Assembly: GCA_003644265.1 (NCBI GenBank)
Contig: QNBX01000086.1
Span: forward strand, 1 to 19,188
Origin: Planctomycetota bacterium
GTDB taxonomy: Bacteria; Planctomycetota; B15-G4
Direction: 5' to 3'
Length of the DNA stretch: 19,188 nucleotides
In this document: positions 1-7,554 of the stretch, in pieces
Layout of the letters: each line of letters starts with the position of its first letter
How positions within the stretch are numbered: the stretch's first letter is position 1
Position numbers and translations under genes: made by a program
The notes under the pieces: generated by a model
The model's input: only the letters and a program-made list of their open reading frames with translations
What the model was told of the DNA's origin: nothing
Database searches by the model: none

Positions 1-24
1 GAAGACGATGAACATGAAGTCCAT
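1..24 (-). CDS. nuoJ: NADH-quinone oxidoreductase subunit J, N-terminal fragment
   Basis: Only the first eight codons (MDFMFIVF) are inside the window. The ATG lies two bases beyond the nuoI stop codon, on the same strand. A hydrophobic N terminus directly after nuoI is what NuoJ, a membrane-arm proton-pump subunit of complex I, looks like, and nuoI-nuoJ is the standard order. The assignment therefore rests on position and hydrophobicity, not on a conserved motif. The gene is cut by the window edge, so nothing can be said about its integrity. Confidence 0.7.
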
Positions 25-26
25 GC

Positions 27-587
27 TCAGTCCTCGCCCTTCTCGGCCTTCTTCTTGGCCAGCATGGCGGCCACGCGCGACTGCAGGTCACCGCCGCCGC
101 CGCTCGCCGCAGGGGCGGCCGGCTTAGGCTTGGCCTTGCCCTCGAGCTTCTCCTGGTCCTCGCGGCGCAGGCCGGTCCAGGTCAGCAGGTCCTCGGCCAT
201 GGTGTCCGGGGAGTCCGTGGCCAGCTCGTACTCGCTGGTCATGTGGATGCACTTGACGGGGCAGGGCGGGATGCAGAGCTCGCAGAAGATGCACTTCTTG
301 TAGTCGATCGTGAACTTGGCCCACTCGAGCACGCGGCCGTGGTGCTCGGCCTCGATCTCGATGCAGTCGACCGGGCAGGCCTTGGCGCACAGCCCGCAGT
401 CGATGCACTTGTCCTGCTCAAGGATGTGCAGCCCGCGGTACGTCGGCGGCATCTCCCGGCGCTCGTGCGGGTAGAGCAGGGTGATGGTGTCTTCCTGAGT
501 GAGGTGACGCAGGGTCACACCCATCCCCTTGACGGCGCTTCCGAGGCCGTTGCCGATGCTCGCGAAGTAGTCGCGTACAGATCCCAT
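27..587 (-). CDS. nuoI: NADH-quinone oxidoreductase subunit I (two 4Fe-4S ferredoxin subunit)
   Basis: 186 aa. Peripheral-arm subunit of complex I carrying iron-sulfur clusters N6a and N6b, which pass electrons from the NADH-side clusters toward N2 on NuoB. Two ferredoxin-type CxxCxxCxxxCP motifs are plain: C61/C64/C67/C71 and C99/C102/C105/C109, each with one more Cys four residues later (C75, C113). The N terminus fits NuoI. After residue 150 there is a low-complexity Ala/Pro/Gly/Lys tail of about 35 residues that the core fold does not need. The start at 587 is chosen because a GAGAGG ribosome-binding site precedes it and it follows the nuoH stop by eight bases. Upstream in-frame starts lie inside nuoH and encode non-NuoI sequence. 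Part of the nuoA-B-C-D-H-I-J operon. Confidence 0.96.
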   Translation of the reverse strand: MGSVRDYFASIGNGLGSAVKGMGVTLRHLTQEDTITLLYPHERREMPPTYRGLHILEQDKCIDCGLCAKACPVDCIEIEAEHHGRVLEWAKFTIDYKKCIFCELCIPPCPVKCIHMTSEYELATDSPDTMAEDLLTWTGLRREDQEKLEGKAKPKPAAPAASGGGGDLQSRVAAMLAKKKAEKGED

Positions 588-595
588 CGAACCTC

Positions 596-1735
596 TCAGG
601 AGTGCGAACACCAACCCCAGCCGAGACCCTCGAAGAGGGCCGTGCCGACCACGGTGAAGAGCGCCCAGGGGAGCAGGAACTTGTAGCCAAGCACCATGAC
701 CTGGTCGACGCGCAGGCGCGGCAGCGTCCAGCGCAGCCACATCTGGATGAAGATGAAGACGAACACCTTCACGATGAAGACCGCCGGCCCCGCCAGGTGC
801 GTCAGGCTGCCCAGGATGTCGACCTGGCCCAGCTCGGCGTGGCCGCTGAGCCAGTCGAACAGCGACACGTCCGGCGCCGCGCCGATGGACAGCAGATCGA
901 AGGGCAGGGTGTAGCCGCCGAAGAACAGCGTGGCGGTCACGGCCGACACCAGGAACATCGAGACGAACTCCTCCAGGCCAAAGAAGGAGAAGCGCATGCC
1001 CGAGTACTCGGTGTGGAAGCCGGAGACCAGCTCGGACTCGGCCTCGGGCAGGTCGAACGGCGCGCGCTTGCAGCCCGCCAGCGACGAGATGAAGAAGATC
1101 AGCGCCGCGATGGGCATGAACGGGTTGTGCAGAATCAGCCAGCCGTGCTCGGCCTGGAAGGTGTTGAAGTCTCCCAGCGTGAGCGAGCCCACGATCAGCA
1201 CGGGCGGCAGCAGGGCGGTGGCCGAGGGCAGCTCGTAGCTCACCACCTGGGCCGCCTCGCGCACGGCGCCGAAGAGCGAGTACTTACTGTTGGACGACCA
1301 GCCGGCCATGATCACGCCGATCACCTCGACCGACGCGATGGCCACGATGAAGAACACGCCCAGCTCGAGGTCGACGATCTGGATGCCCTCGGCGAAGGGC
1401 ACCACGATGAAGCCGGTGAACACGCCGCAGAACACGAGCGCAGGCGCAATCCAGAACAGGAACTTGTTGGCCCCCGCCGGGATGAGGTCCTCTTTGAAGA
1501 GCAGCTTGAGCGCGTCAGCCGGGCTCTGGGCCCAGCCGTGCCAGCCGCCGGTCTCCATGGGGCCGAGGCGCACCTGGATGTGCGCGGCCACCTTGCGCTC
1601 CATCCAGATGGCGAACATCGCGTAGATCGTGATGAAGCCGATCAGGCTGTGGATGCAGACGAAGTACGCCAGCACCATGGACAGGGTCGGCCCGGTGCCC
1701 AGCAGGTTGGCGAAGACGTCGATCAGGCCCTGCAT
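596..1735 (-). CDS. nuoH: NADH-quinone oxidoreductase subunit H (quinone-site membrane subunit)
   Basis: 379 aa polytopic membrane protein, somewhat longer than the roughly 325 aa of E. coli NuoH. In complex I it forms the quinone-access channel at the junction of the peripheral and membrane arms. Family hallmarks visible in order: WMERKVAAHIQVRLGP near residue 50, GWSSNSKYSLFGAVREAAQ near 145, then APFDLPEAESELVSGFHTEY followed by SGMRFSFFGLEEF near 220-250, and WLRWTLPRLRVDQ near the C-terminal helices. The AxFDLPEAE loop here is preceded by KR where NR is common. Starts with ATG three bases after the nuoD stop codon, consistent with translational coupling. The extra length lies mainly in the loop around residues 280-310 between late transmembrane helices. 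Confidence 0.97.
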   Translation of the reverse strand: MQGLIDVFANLLGTGPTLSMVLAYFVCIHSLIGFITIYAMFAIWMERKVAAHIQVRLGPMETGGWHGWAQSPADALKLLFKEDLIPAGANKFLFWIAPALVFCGVFTGFIVVPFAEGIQIVDLELGVFFIVAIASVEVIGVIMAGWSSNSKYSLFGAVREAAQVVSYELPSATALLPPVLIVGSLTLGDFNTFQAEHGWLILHNPFMPIAALIFFISSLAGCKRAPFDLPEAESELVSGFHTEYSGMRFSFFGLEEFVSMFLVSAVTATLFFGGYTLPFDLLSIGAAPDVSLFDWLSGHAELGQVDILGSLTHLAGPAVFIVKVFVFIFIQMWLRWTLPRLRVDQVMVLGYKFLLPWALFTVVGTALFEGLGWGWCSHS

Positions 1736-1738
1736 CGC

Positions 1739-2911
1739 TTAGCGGTCCACCTCGCCGAGCACGATGTCGAGCGACCCGATGATGGCCACGCCGTCGCCGA
1801 GCATGGTGCCCGGGAGCAGCTGGTCGAGCACAGCCAGGTTGCAGAAGCTGGGCGCGCGCGCGCGCAGCCGAATGGGCGACGTACCACCCTCGGAGACGGC
1901 GTAGAAGGCCAGCTCGCCGCGCGGGTTCTCGCAGCGCATGTAGGCGTGGGCGCCCTCGGCCGCCTTCATGGGCGACTTGTACATGCTGGTCTGCTTCTTG
2001 GTCATGACCTCGCCGCCGGGCAGCTTGGCGCAGCCCTGACGGATGATGCGGATGGACTCCATCATCTCGCGCATGCGCACCCAGTAGCGGTCCCAGCAGT
2101 CGCCCAGGGCGCCGTGAGTGCCCTCGCCGACGGGCACGTCGAAATCGACTTCGTCGTACGGCTCCAGGTACGGCACGTCGCGGCGCAGGTCCCAGCGCAC
2201 GCCCGAGCCGCGCAGCACGGGCCCGGTGCAGCCGTAGTCGAGCGCCATGGACTGGGTCAGGATGCCGATGTTGGCCGTGCGCTTGATGAAGATGTAGTTG
2301 TTGCTGAGCAGCGTGTTGTACTCGGCCCAGCGCTTCTCGAACTCGTCGCAGAAGGCCAGCACGTCGCCGATCCAGTTGTCGTCGACGTCGCGCCGCACGC
2401 CACCTGGCTGGATGTAGTTGTAGAGCATGCGCGCGCCAGACGGGCGCTCCAGCAGCTGCATGATCGACTCGCGCTCGCGGAAGGCATAGAAGAACGGCGT
2501 GTTGGCGCCGATGTCGATGCCGTACGTGCCGAACGCGATCAGGTGGCTGGCGATGCGGTTGAGCTCGGAGCAGATCATGCGCAGCCACTGGGCCCGCTCG
2601 GGCACCTCGAGGCCCATGAGCTTCTCGACCGTGAGGCTCCAGGCCAGGTTGTTGTTCATGGACGCGAGGTAGTCCATGCGGTCGGTGTACGGCGTGAACT
2701 GCAGGTACGTGACGTTCTCGCCGATCTTCTCGGCGCAGCGGTGCAGGTAGCCGATGTCGCAGCGCGAGTCGGTGATGATCTCGCCGTCCATCTTGAGCTC
2801 GACGCGCAGCACGCCGTGGGTCGACGGGTGCTGGGGACCGAGGTTGAGCTTGAGCTCCTCGGTGTAGACGTCCGAGCGCTCGTCCGTCGTGTACATCTCG
2901 AGCGCTTCCAT
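1739..2911 (-). CDS. nuoD: NADH-quinone oxidoreductase subunit D (49-kDa subunit)
   Basis: 390 aa. Peripheral-arm subunit of complex I that builds the quinone-reduction site together with NuoB; homologous to the large subunit of NiFe hydrogenases without its metal ligands. Diagnostic segments: LGPQHPSTHGVLRVELKMDG near residue 24, HRCAEKIGENVTYLQFTPYT near 55, DRMDYLASMNNNLAWSLTVE just after, and the C terminus ending GEVDR as usual for the family. It is a stand-alone D subunit, not the NuoCD fusion found in enterobacteria. The ATG at 2911 shares its A with the TGA of nuoC (TGATG overlap), and an AGGAGG lies ten bases upstream inside nuoC, so this start is favoured over longer in-frame starts. 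The start at Met6 is a minor alternative. Confidence 0.97.
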   Translation of the reverse strand: MEALEMYTTDERSDVYTEELKLNLGPQHPSTHGVLRVELKMDGEIITDSRCDIGYLHRCAEKIGENVTYLQFTPYTDRMDYLASMNNNLAWSLTVEKLMGLEVPERAQWLRMICSELNRIASHLIAFGTYGIDIGANTPFFYAFRERESIMQLLERPSGARMLYNYIQPGGVRRDVDDNWIGDVLAFCDEFEKRWAEYNTLLSNNYIFIKRTANIGILTQSMALDYGCTGPVLRGSGVRWDLRRDVPYLEPYDEVDFDVPVGEGTHGALGDCWDRYWVRMREMMESIRIIRQGCAKLPGGEVMTKKQTSMYKSPMKAAEGAHAYMRCENPRGELAFYAVSEGGTSPIRLRARAPSFCNLAVLDQLLPGTMLGDGVAIIGSLDIVLGEVDR

Positions 2912-3567
2912 CAGCCCTCGCCCTCCTTCTTGGCCGGGGCCTTGCCGCCGGCGTGGGGGCGCGCGCTGGGGGCGCTGGGCGGTTGGTTCAACGGAGTGCC
3001 GGCGGGCCGCGGCTCGGCGACCGGCGGCGTGTCCTCGCGCTCGTCGCGCTCGTAGATCGGCACGGCGTCGAGTTCGAGTGGGATGCCGCCGTGCTCGCTG
3101 GGGTAGACGTAGTCCTTGCGCAGCGGGTGCCCGATCCACTCGGGCGGCAGCAGCAGGCGGCGCAGGTCCGGGTGGCCCGTGAAGTGCACACCCAGCAGGT
3201 CCCACTGCTCGCGCTCGTGCCAGTCGGCGGCGGCATAGACCGAGGCCACGCTGGGCACCTCGGGATGCCAGCTCTCGTCGGCGTCGTCCGGCTTGGCCAC
3301 CGACGTGCGCAGGGTCAGCGCGTGGTGCCTGGCGAAGCTGCAGACGTGATAGACCACGTCGACGCGGTCCTCGCGATCGACGGCGGTGACGCAGTGCAGC
3401 ATCTCCATGGCCAGTCGCTCATCGTCGCGCAACAGCGTCATGACCTCGACGAGCGCCGAGGGCTGCAGCACCACCGTGGGGTCGAGGTCGGGCTGCTCGA
3501 GCCCTCCCACCCCGTCGATGCCGGAGGCGGTCAGGAGGGCGTGGATCTCTCGCTCGTTCATGCCCAT
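2911..3567 (-). CDS. nuoC: NADH-quinone oxidoreductase subunit C (30-kDa subunit)
   Basis: 218 aa. Peripheral-arm subunit of complex I next to NuoD. The family signature is at about residues 115-150: the WHEREQWDLLGVHFTGHPDL stretch followed by RRLLLPPEWIGHPLRKDY, corresponding to the ERExxDxFGxxFxGHPxLRRxL...GHPLRKDYP pattern. After about residue 175 the protein continues with a Pro/Ala-rich low-complexity tail, absent from minimal NuoC proteins. Start ATG is one base from the nuoB stop codon; a second Met at residue 3 could also be used. The stop codon overlaps the nuoD start. Separate nuoC and nuoD genes are the common arrangement outside enterobacteria. Confidence 0.95.
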   Translation of the reverse strand: MGMNEREIHALLTASGIDGVGGLEQPDLDPTVVLQPSALVEVMTLLRDDERLAMEMLHCVTAVDREDRVDVVYHVCSFARHHALTLRTSVAKPDDADESWHPEVPSVASVYAAADWHEREQWDLLGVHFTGHPDLRRLLLPPEWIGHPLRKDYVYPSEHGGIPLELDAVPIYERDEREDTPPVAEPRPAGTPLNQPPSAPSARPHAGGKAPAKKEGEG

Positions 3568-3568
3568 A

Positions 3569-4096
3569 TCAGGTGCTGTAGGCCGAATCGAGGGTCTGGG
3601 CGGTGTCCCGCCGACGCCGAAACACGTCGTCGCGGCTGATGTTCTCGCGCAGCTTGAGGATGCCGTCCAGCAGGGCCTCGGGGCGCGGCGGGCAGCCGGG
3701 GATGAAGATGTCGACCGGGATGATCTTGTGCACGCCCTTGACCGTGTTGTAGCCCCACTTGGCGTAGGGCCCGCCGCCGCAGACGCAGGCGCCCATGGCG
3801 ATCACGTAGCGCGGCTCGGCCATCTGGTCATAGAGGCGCTTCACGCGCACGGCCATCTTGGCGTTGACCGTGCCCGGCACGATGATCAGGTCGCTCTGAC
3901 GCGGTGTGGCGCGTGGCACGCCGGCGCCGAAGCGGTCGAGGTCGTAGGTAGCCGCGAAGACCGCCATCATCTCGATGGCGCAGCACGCGATGCCGAAGGT
4001 CATGGGCCAGAGCGACGACTTGCGGCCCCAGTTGACGGCGCCGTCCACCGCGTTGGTGACGGCGTTGGCGGGCATGGTGTTGTTCAGCAGGCCCAT
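3569..4096 (-). CDS. nuoB: NADH-quinone oxidoreductase subunit B (cluster N2 subunit)
   Basis: 175 aa. Carries the terminal iron-sulfur cluster N2, which reduces quinone. The four expected cysteines are present: adjacent C38-C39 ([10 protein letters not shown]), C104 in MGAC, and C135 in [10 protein letters not shown]. An additional C106 sits two residues after the third ligand ([10 protein letters not shown]), a position that varies in the family. The start ATG at 4096 has a GGAG ribosome-binding site just upstream (it overlaps the 3' end of nuoA) and gives the typical short N terminus; longer in-frame starts would read nuoA in another frame. Spacing is four bases to nuoA and one base to nuoC. 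Confidence 0.97.
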   Translation of the reverse strand: MGLLNNTMPANAVTNAVDGAVNWGRKSSLWPMTFGIACCAIEMMAVFAATYDLDRFGAGVPRATPRQSDLIIVPGTVNAKMAVRVKRLYDQMAEPRYVIAMGACVCGGGPYAKWGYNTVKGVHKIIPVDIFIPGCPPRPEALLDGILKLRENISRDDVFRRRRDTAQTLDSAYST

Positions 4097-4100
4097 CGAG

Positions 4101-4496
4101 TCACTCCTGAACGCGTCGCTTGTTGCGGAAGGTCTTGATCCAGTCGAGGTCACCCTTGACCCAGTCCACCACCAGGCCCAGAAAGACGATGAAGGCGAAG
4201 AACAGGCCCGCCCAGAGCGCCAGCGGCACATCTGCCGCGTGACGGAAGATGCGCGCCCACGGGAACATCAGCGCGATCTCGACCTCAAAAATGATGAAGA
4301 TCAGGGCGATCGTGTAGAAGCGCATGTCGAAACGCACCTGCGCCTCGCCCACTGGATCCTCGGCGCACTCGTATGCGATCGTCTTGTCGGGATATGGATT
4401 CCTGGGTCGAAACAGGGCCCCCAGGAGCAGCGGCGCGCAGACCATGACGCAGCCCGCGATCAAGAACACGAGCACCGCGTGGTAGTCGTGGAACAC
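4101..4496 (-). CDS. nuoA: NADH-quinone oxidoreductase subunit A
   Basis: 131 aa membrane subunit of complex I, three predicted transmembrane helices. The family signature is clear: [20 protein letters not shown] near residue 40 followed by the second helix ([19 protein letters not shown]), then a third helix and a charged C terminus. The start codon is GTG, supported by a GGAG six bases upstream and by the correct N-terminal length; the ATG 17 bases farther upstream is out of frame. It is the first gene of the nuo operon, with a sigma70-like promoter candidate about 35 bases upstream. Confidence 0.95.
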   Translation of the reverse strand: MFHDYHAVLVFLIAGCVMVCAPLLLGALFRPRNPYPDKTIAYECAEDPVGEAQVRFDMRFYTIALIFIIFEVEIALMFPWARIFRHAADVPLALWAGLFFAFIVFLGLVVDWVKGDLDWIKTFRNKRRVQE

Positions 4497-4531
4497 GGGA
4501 ATCTCCGGGCCATGGCGACAGTCAGCCCAGA

Positions 4532-4559
4532 ACTATAGGGATTCGGTTCCGTCGCACAA
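4532..4559 (-). promoter_or_regulatory. Candidate sigma70-type promoter of the nuo operon
   Basis: On the minus strand TTGTGC (4559-4554) and TATAGT (4537-4532) are separated by 16 bases. The -10 matches consensus at five of six positions; the -35 matches only TTG. Transcription would start near 4525, leaving a leader of about 30 nt before the GTG of nuoA with its GGAG. Location is right for the operon; the weak -35 keeps confidence modest. Confidence 0.4.
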
Positions 4560-4636
4560 GACGCCCCGACGCCCGCTCAGACCCACGTGCGGGGGCGCTC
4601 GTCGCGCGTGAGCCCAAGCCCTGCGCGTCAACAGAC

Positions 4637-4672
4637 GAGGGCCGGCGCGCGGTCACCCGCGCACCGGCCCTC
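4637..4672 (-). terminator. Strong GC hairpin, probable terminator of the matrixin unit
   Basis: Two 16-bp arms (4637-4652 and 4657-4672) pair with a single mismatch around a TCAC loop. The hairpin begins 36 bases after the matrixin stop codon and ends before the nuo promoter candidate, where a terminator separating the two units is expected. On the minus strand it is followed by GTCTGTTG rather than a clean T tract, so it may be a stabilising 3' hairpin or bidirectional structure, not a classical intrinsic terminator. The rest of 4497-4708 shows no gene. Confidence 0.5.
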
Positions 4673-4708
4673 AGGTCAGGATCGGTGACCCTGGATACGA
4701 CGCCGCGG

Positions 4709-6589
4709 CTACGGGATCTCGAGCCGCAGGCCGTTGCTGCCGGACGCGCCGTGGATCGCCTGGGCGTCGGCGAACCACCACTGCGCGATGATGTCGAGGC
4801 CCGCGAAACCCTGACCCGCCGGGATGGTGTGGGGCAGGGTCGCCGAGCCCGTGCCATCCATGTTCAGGGTGATCGTGCCGGCGATCGGGAACGGGTAGAG
4901 CAAGCCCCCCTTGAACGACACCGGGTTCTCGACCACGCCCAGGAACAGGAAGCCCGTGTTCAACGGGATCGCGTTCGAGACGTTGGTGCTGTAGCCCGTG
5001 AGGCTGCCGGGGGTCAGATCGCCGCTGCCCGTGTATGCGGGCTCACCGAACTGGCCCGAGACACCCGGCCCGATGTTCACGAACGCACCGGCAGGACCGC
5101 CACCCGTGTAGGTGAAGCCAGCCACGATGGTGCTCGAGCCGTTGCCGCTGGCCCTCACGTCCACGCTGCCCGAACCCGGAGGCGTGTCCACCGTCAGGCT
5201 GGTGGCGCTCGTGATCTCCAGGTTGGTTCCGGACACGCCGCCGAAGGTGACATCCGTCACACCCACCACGGAGCTGCCTGTGATGGTGACCGACGTGCCA
5301 CCCGTCACGAGCCCACTGCTGGGCGAGACGTCGTTGATGCTGGGCGCGGGCGTGACCGAGTAGATGAACGCGCCGGGCAGGAGGCCAATGCCGTCGCTCG
5401 ACTCGATCCGGACATCCACCTGAGTGAAGAGCGAACCTGGAGGCGTCAGCGCGGTGATCTGCGAGCTGTTATCGACGCTGAAGCCCTTGGCATCGTTGCC
5501 GCCGAACTGAACGCTGAACACACCGGTGAAGTTCAGTCCCGTCACGGTCACCTCGGTCCAGCCACCGGACGCACCGGCGCTAGGCGAGATGCCGGTGATG
5601 AACGGGACCAGGGCCCCGCCAGCGTTGAGGTCGAAGGGCCACGAGTTGGACACCGAACCGTGGCTGCTGAGGTCGCGGTTGCGCACCATCACGTCGCCGT
5701 CCTGGATACCGCCCGGGACCACCACATCGATGGACGTGCCGCCACCGGTCGCCATGAGGTTGGTCAGCTTGACCGGGACGCCGTTGCTGTTGAGCTTGGT
5801 GAACCACACCTCGTTGTTCGACGTGGTGGAGAAGTTCACGCCCGTGAGCGTGATCGTCTGACCGGTCTGGAGCGAGCCCGACAGTCCGGTGATCTCAGGC
5901 TTGTTGGCGTTCTTGGTGCCGTACACAGCCTTGACGCCGTTCTTGTCGTCGGTCGCGATCGAGCGCTGAGCCTGGCCGCTGCCAGAGACCGACGGGAACA
6001 TGGTAGCGCTGCCGGTGTTGCTGTGACCCAGGCCGATGGCGTGTCCACTCTCGTGACAGGCCACTCCCTGGAGGTCGACGCCGCTGCCGACGCTGCCCGG
6101 GCCGTCCTTCCAGGACCAGTTCTGGTAGTAGCGGACCCACCAGCCAAAACTGCCACCCTGCATGAAGGCCAGGGTGCCACCGCTGCTGCCAGGGATCTGG
6201 GAGTGGATGTTCTGACCGATGCTGCCGGTCGTCGTGGCCTCGCCCTCGAACTTGGGGTCGTAGTTGGCACCACCCGAGCCCAGCACGGACTGGGTGGGGT
6301 CGCCACCGCCCGTTCCGGCCCAGGGCACACTGCCCCACTCCACCATGCCCTTCCAGATGGACATGACCGCGCCCTGGGTGCCGGGGAACAGCGCGTTAGG
6401 CGTCTGGTTGTTGTTGGCGCCATTGGTCGTGAAGTTGTTGAACACGCGCAGGTCGCGCTGAGCGGGACCGAGGCTATGCCCCAGGGTGGAGTAAGCGCCC
6501 GTGTCGACAGGCGTCTGGTTGAGCGATGACACCAGCGCGATGCTGACTGCGAGGCCCGTCAGGGCCAGGATCGTCTTGATGGTCTTCAT
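4709..6589 (-). CDS. Secreted matrixin-type zinc metalloprotease with three IPT/TIG domains
   Basis: 626 aa. A signal peptide is evident (residues 1 to about 22, MKTIKT then a hydrophobic run). The metzincin zinc motif HESGHAIGLGH (H179, E180, H183, H189) is followed by the SATMFPS Met-turn at M197 and by DDKNGVKAVYG at 214-224, the usual end of a matrixin/M10A-like catalytic domain. Three immunoglobulin-like IPT/TIG domains follow at roughly 231-315, 333-415 and 418-500 (PEITGLSG, ITGISPSAGASGGWTEVTVT, INDVSPSSGLVTGGTSVTIT). The last 120 residues form a beta-rich module ending near QWWFADAQAIHG, which I associate with planctomycete exported proteins. No propeptide cysteine switch is visible. 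The start has AGGAG nine bases upstream. It is 14 bases downstream of the small secreted-protein gene, so co-transcribed. Substrate unknown. Confidence 0.9.
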   Translation of the reverse strand: MKTIKTILALTGLAVSIALVSSLNQTPVDTGAYSTLGHSLGPAQRDLRVFNNFTTNGANNNQTPNALFPGTQGAVMSIWKGMVEWGSVPWAGTGGGDPTQSVLGSGGANYDPKFEGEATTTGSIGQNIHSQIPGSSGGTLAFMQGGSFGWWVRYYQNWSWKDGPGSVGSGVDLQGVACHESGHAIGLGHSNTGSATMFPSVSGSGQAQRSIATDDKNGVKAVYGTKNANKPEITGLSGSLQTGQTITLTGVNFSTTSNNEVWFTKLNSNGVPVKLTNLMATGGGTSIDVVVPGGIQDGDVMVRNRDLSSHGSVSNSWPFDLNAGGALVPFITGISPSAGASGGWTEVTVTGLNFTGVFSVQFGGNDAKGFSVDNSSQITALTPPGSLFTQVDVRIESSDGIGLLPGAFIYSVTPAPSINDVSPSSGLVTGGTSVTITGSSVVGVTDVTFGGVSGTNLEITSATSLTVDTPPGSGSVDVRASGNGSSTIVAGFTYTGGGPAGAFVNIGPGVSGQFGEPAYTGSGDLTPGSLTGYSTNVSNAIPLNTGFLFLGVVENPVSFKGGLLYPFPIAGTITLNMDGTGSATLPHTIPAGQGFAGLDIIAQWWFADAQAIHGASGSNGLRLEIP

Positions 6590-6603
6590 GACGTTCAGGC
6601 TCC

Positions 6604-7167
6604 TTACTTTGCCAGGCCCGGGATCTTCTTCTTGCCGCTCACGAGGATGGCCGCGTGGGCGCTTGAGACGCGCGTGCGAACCTCCTGGAGACCGGCGTTC
6701 AGCTCAAAGGCCGAACCCTCACCCTTACCCAGCACCACCGGGGCGCCGAAGACGCGCTCCACGCGGTAGAGGTTGCCCCAGTTGTGGACGACGTTCTTGC
6801 CGAACACGTCCTCGACGTTGGCCTCGAAGAACACGACCGTCTCGCCGCCCAGGCGCACGTCCTGCAGCGCGGGCATCTCACTGATGACGTAGTCGTCGGC
6901 GCGGTCGTGGCTGCCGTGGAAGACCAGCTCGAAGCGACCGCTCTCGCCGCTGCGCAGCGACTCGCCTTGCACCGTGATCTGGGTGTAGACGGCGTTGGGC
7001 CAGGGCGCGTCCAGGCGAATGGACTCGGTCTTGACGATGGTGCCGTAGACGGCGTCGTCGGTGATGGACATGAGCTCACCGAGGTTCATCGCCTTGATGG
7101 CGGCGCCTACGGGGAGAGCGACAACCGCGGCTACGACGAGCGCGGTCACGCAGGACGTCATACGCAT
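6604..7167 (-). CDS. Small secreted protein of unknown function, partner gene of the matrixin
   Basis: 187 aa. I do not recognise a named family. It has a clear signal peptide (MRMTSCVTALVVAAVVALPV, cleaved near GAAIKA). The mature part begins with a 'GELMSITDDAVYGTIVKTES' segment, then an alternating beta pattern (YTQITVQGESLRSGESGRFE, GGETVVFFEANVEDVF). This resembles bacterial exported proteins of the 'aDaVvxGtV...TxxtvxVxexLkG...GExvvxFl' type that often sit beside matrixin-like proteases; that link is from memory and is an inference. The start at 7167 has AGGAG seven bases upstream; the longer in-frame extension reads through the promoter candidate and is not protein-like. The gene ends 14 bases before the matrixin gene, whose ribosome-binding site touches this stop codon. 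A role in protease folding, inhibition or anchoring is possible but unproven. Confidence 0.85.
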   Translation of the reverse strand: MRMTSCVTALVVAAVVALPVGAAIKAMNLGELMSITDDAVYGTIVKTESIRLDAPWPNAVYTQITVQGESLRSGESGRFELVFHGSHDRADDYVISEMPALQDVRLGGETVVFFEANVEDVFGKNVVHNWGNLYRVERVFGAPVVLGKGEGSAFELNAGLQEVRTRVSSAHAAILVSGKKKIPGLAK

Positions 7168-7554
7168 GTGCGGACTCCTGGACTTCGGGGTGGAGGAGAG
7201 ATGGGAGAGGAGCAGATGTGGAGAGAGTGTGTCCAAGCCACCGTCCGCCGCAGCGGGCTGACGGGTTCGGGATTTGGCGCGGAGCACGTCTAAGAAAGTA
7301 TACGGGTAACCTGGAATCCTGCCCACGTCTGCTGAGACGGGGGGGGGCACGGAGCTGGCATCGACCGAGATCGATATCAAGACCGGCCGGCACGCCTCTG
7401 TTCCGCGCTCTCGGGCCCAGAAAGCCGCAGGAAGACCTGCGTCCTGGTGGCCTGCGGGCCCCCTGGCGCAGGGACCCGCCCGTGGCGCTCAAACGGCGCT
7501 CAGGGCGCGTTCCTGGCCGTCAACGGGCGATCGGGTGCATGCCTGTGGCCCGCT
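7168..7554. other. 387-bp intergenic region between folE and the secreted-protein operon
   Basis: No protein-like reading frame on either strand. It holds the promoter at 7297-7325, a nine-G run (7339-7347), and a weak hairpin with arms 7454-7462 and 7471-7479 (one mismatch, 8-base loop). The hairpin lies about 75-100 bases beyond the folE stop codon and might contribute to termination, although no T tract follows. The leader between the promoter and the start codon shows no riboswitch architecture I recognise. Confidence 0.5.
7297..7325 (-). promoter_or_regulatory. Candidate promoter of the secreted protein/matrixin operon
   Basis: Minus-strand TGGGCA (7325-7320) and TATACT (7302-7297) are separated by 17 bases; the -10 matches consensus at five of six positions and the -35 at four of six. 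Transcription would begin near 7290, giving a leader of about 120 nt. The same TATACT hexamer recurs upstream of the yqeY and HEAT genes, which supports it as a real -10 in this genome. Confidence 0.45.

Noticed and set aside
602..3055. Long plus-strand open frame of 817 codons opposite nuoH and nuoD
   Set aside because: Antisense shadow: His/Asp/Arg/Ala-biased low-complexity translation, no ribosome-binding site, and it covers securely identified genes.
4626..4631. TTGACG on the minus strand as the -35 of a nuo promoter
   Set aside because: The hexamer 17 bases downstream is CGCGCG, so no matching -10; the TATAGT candidate nearer nuoA is preferred.
4685..6529. Plus-strand open frame of 614 codons opposite the matrixin gene
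   Set aside because: Third-position GC bias keeps the antisense frame open; the sense strand has a signal peptide, the HExxHxxGxxH motif and a ribosome-binding site.
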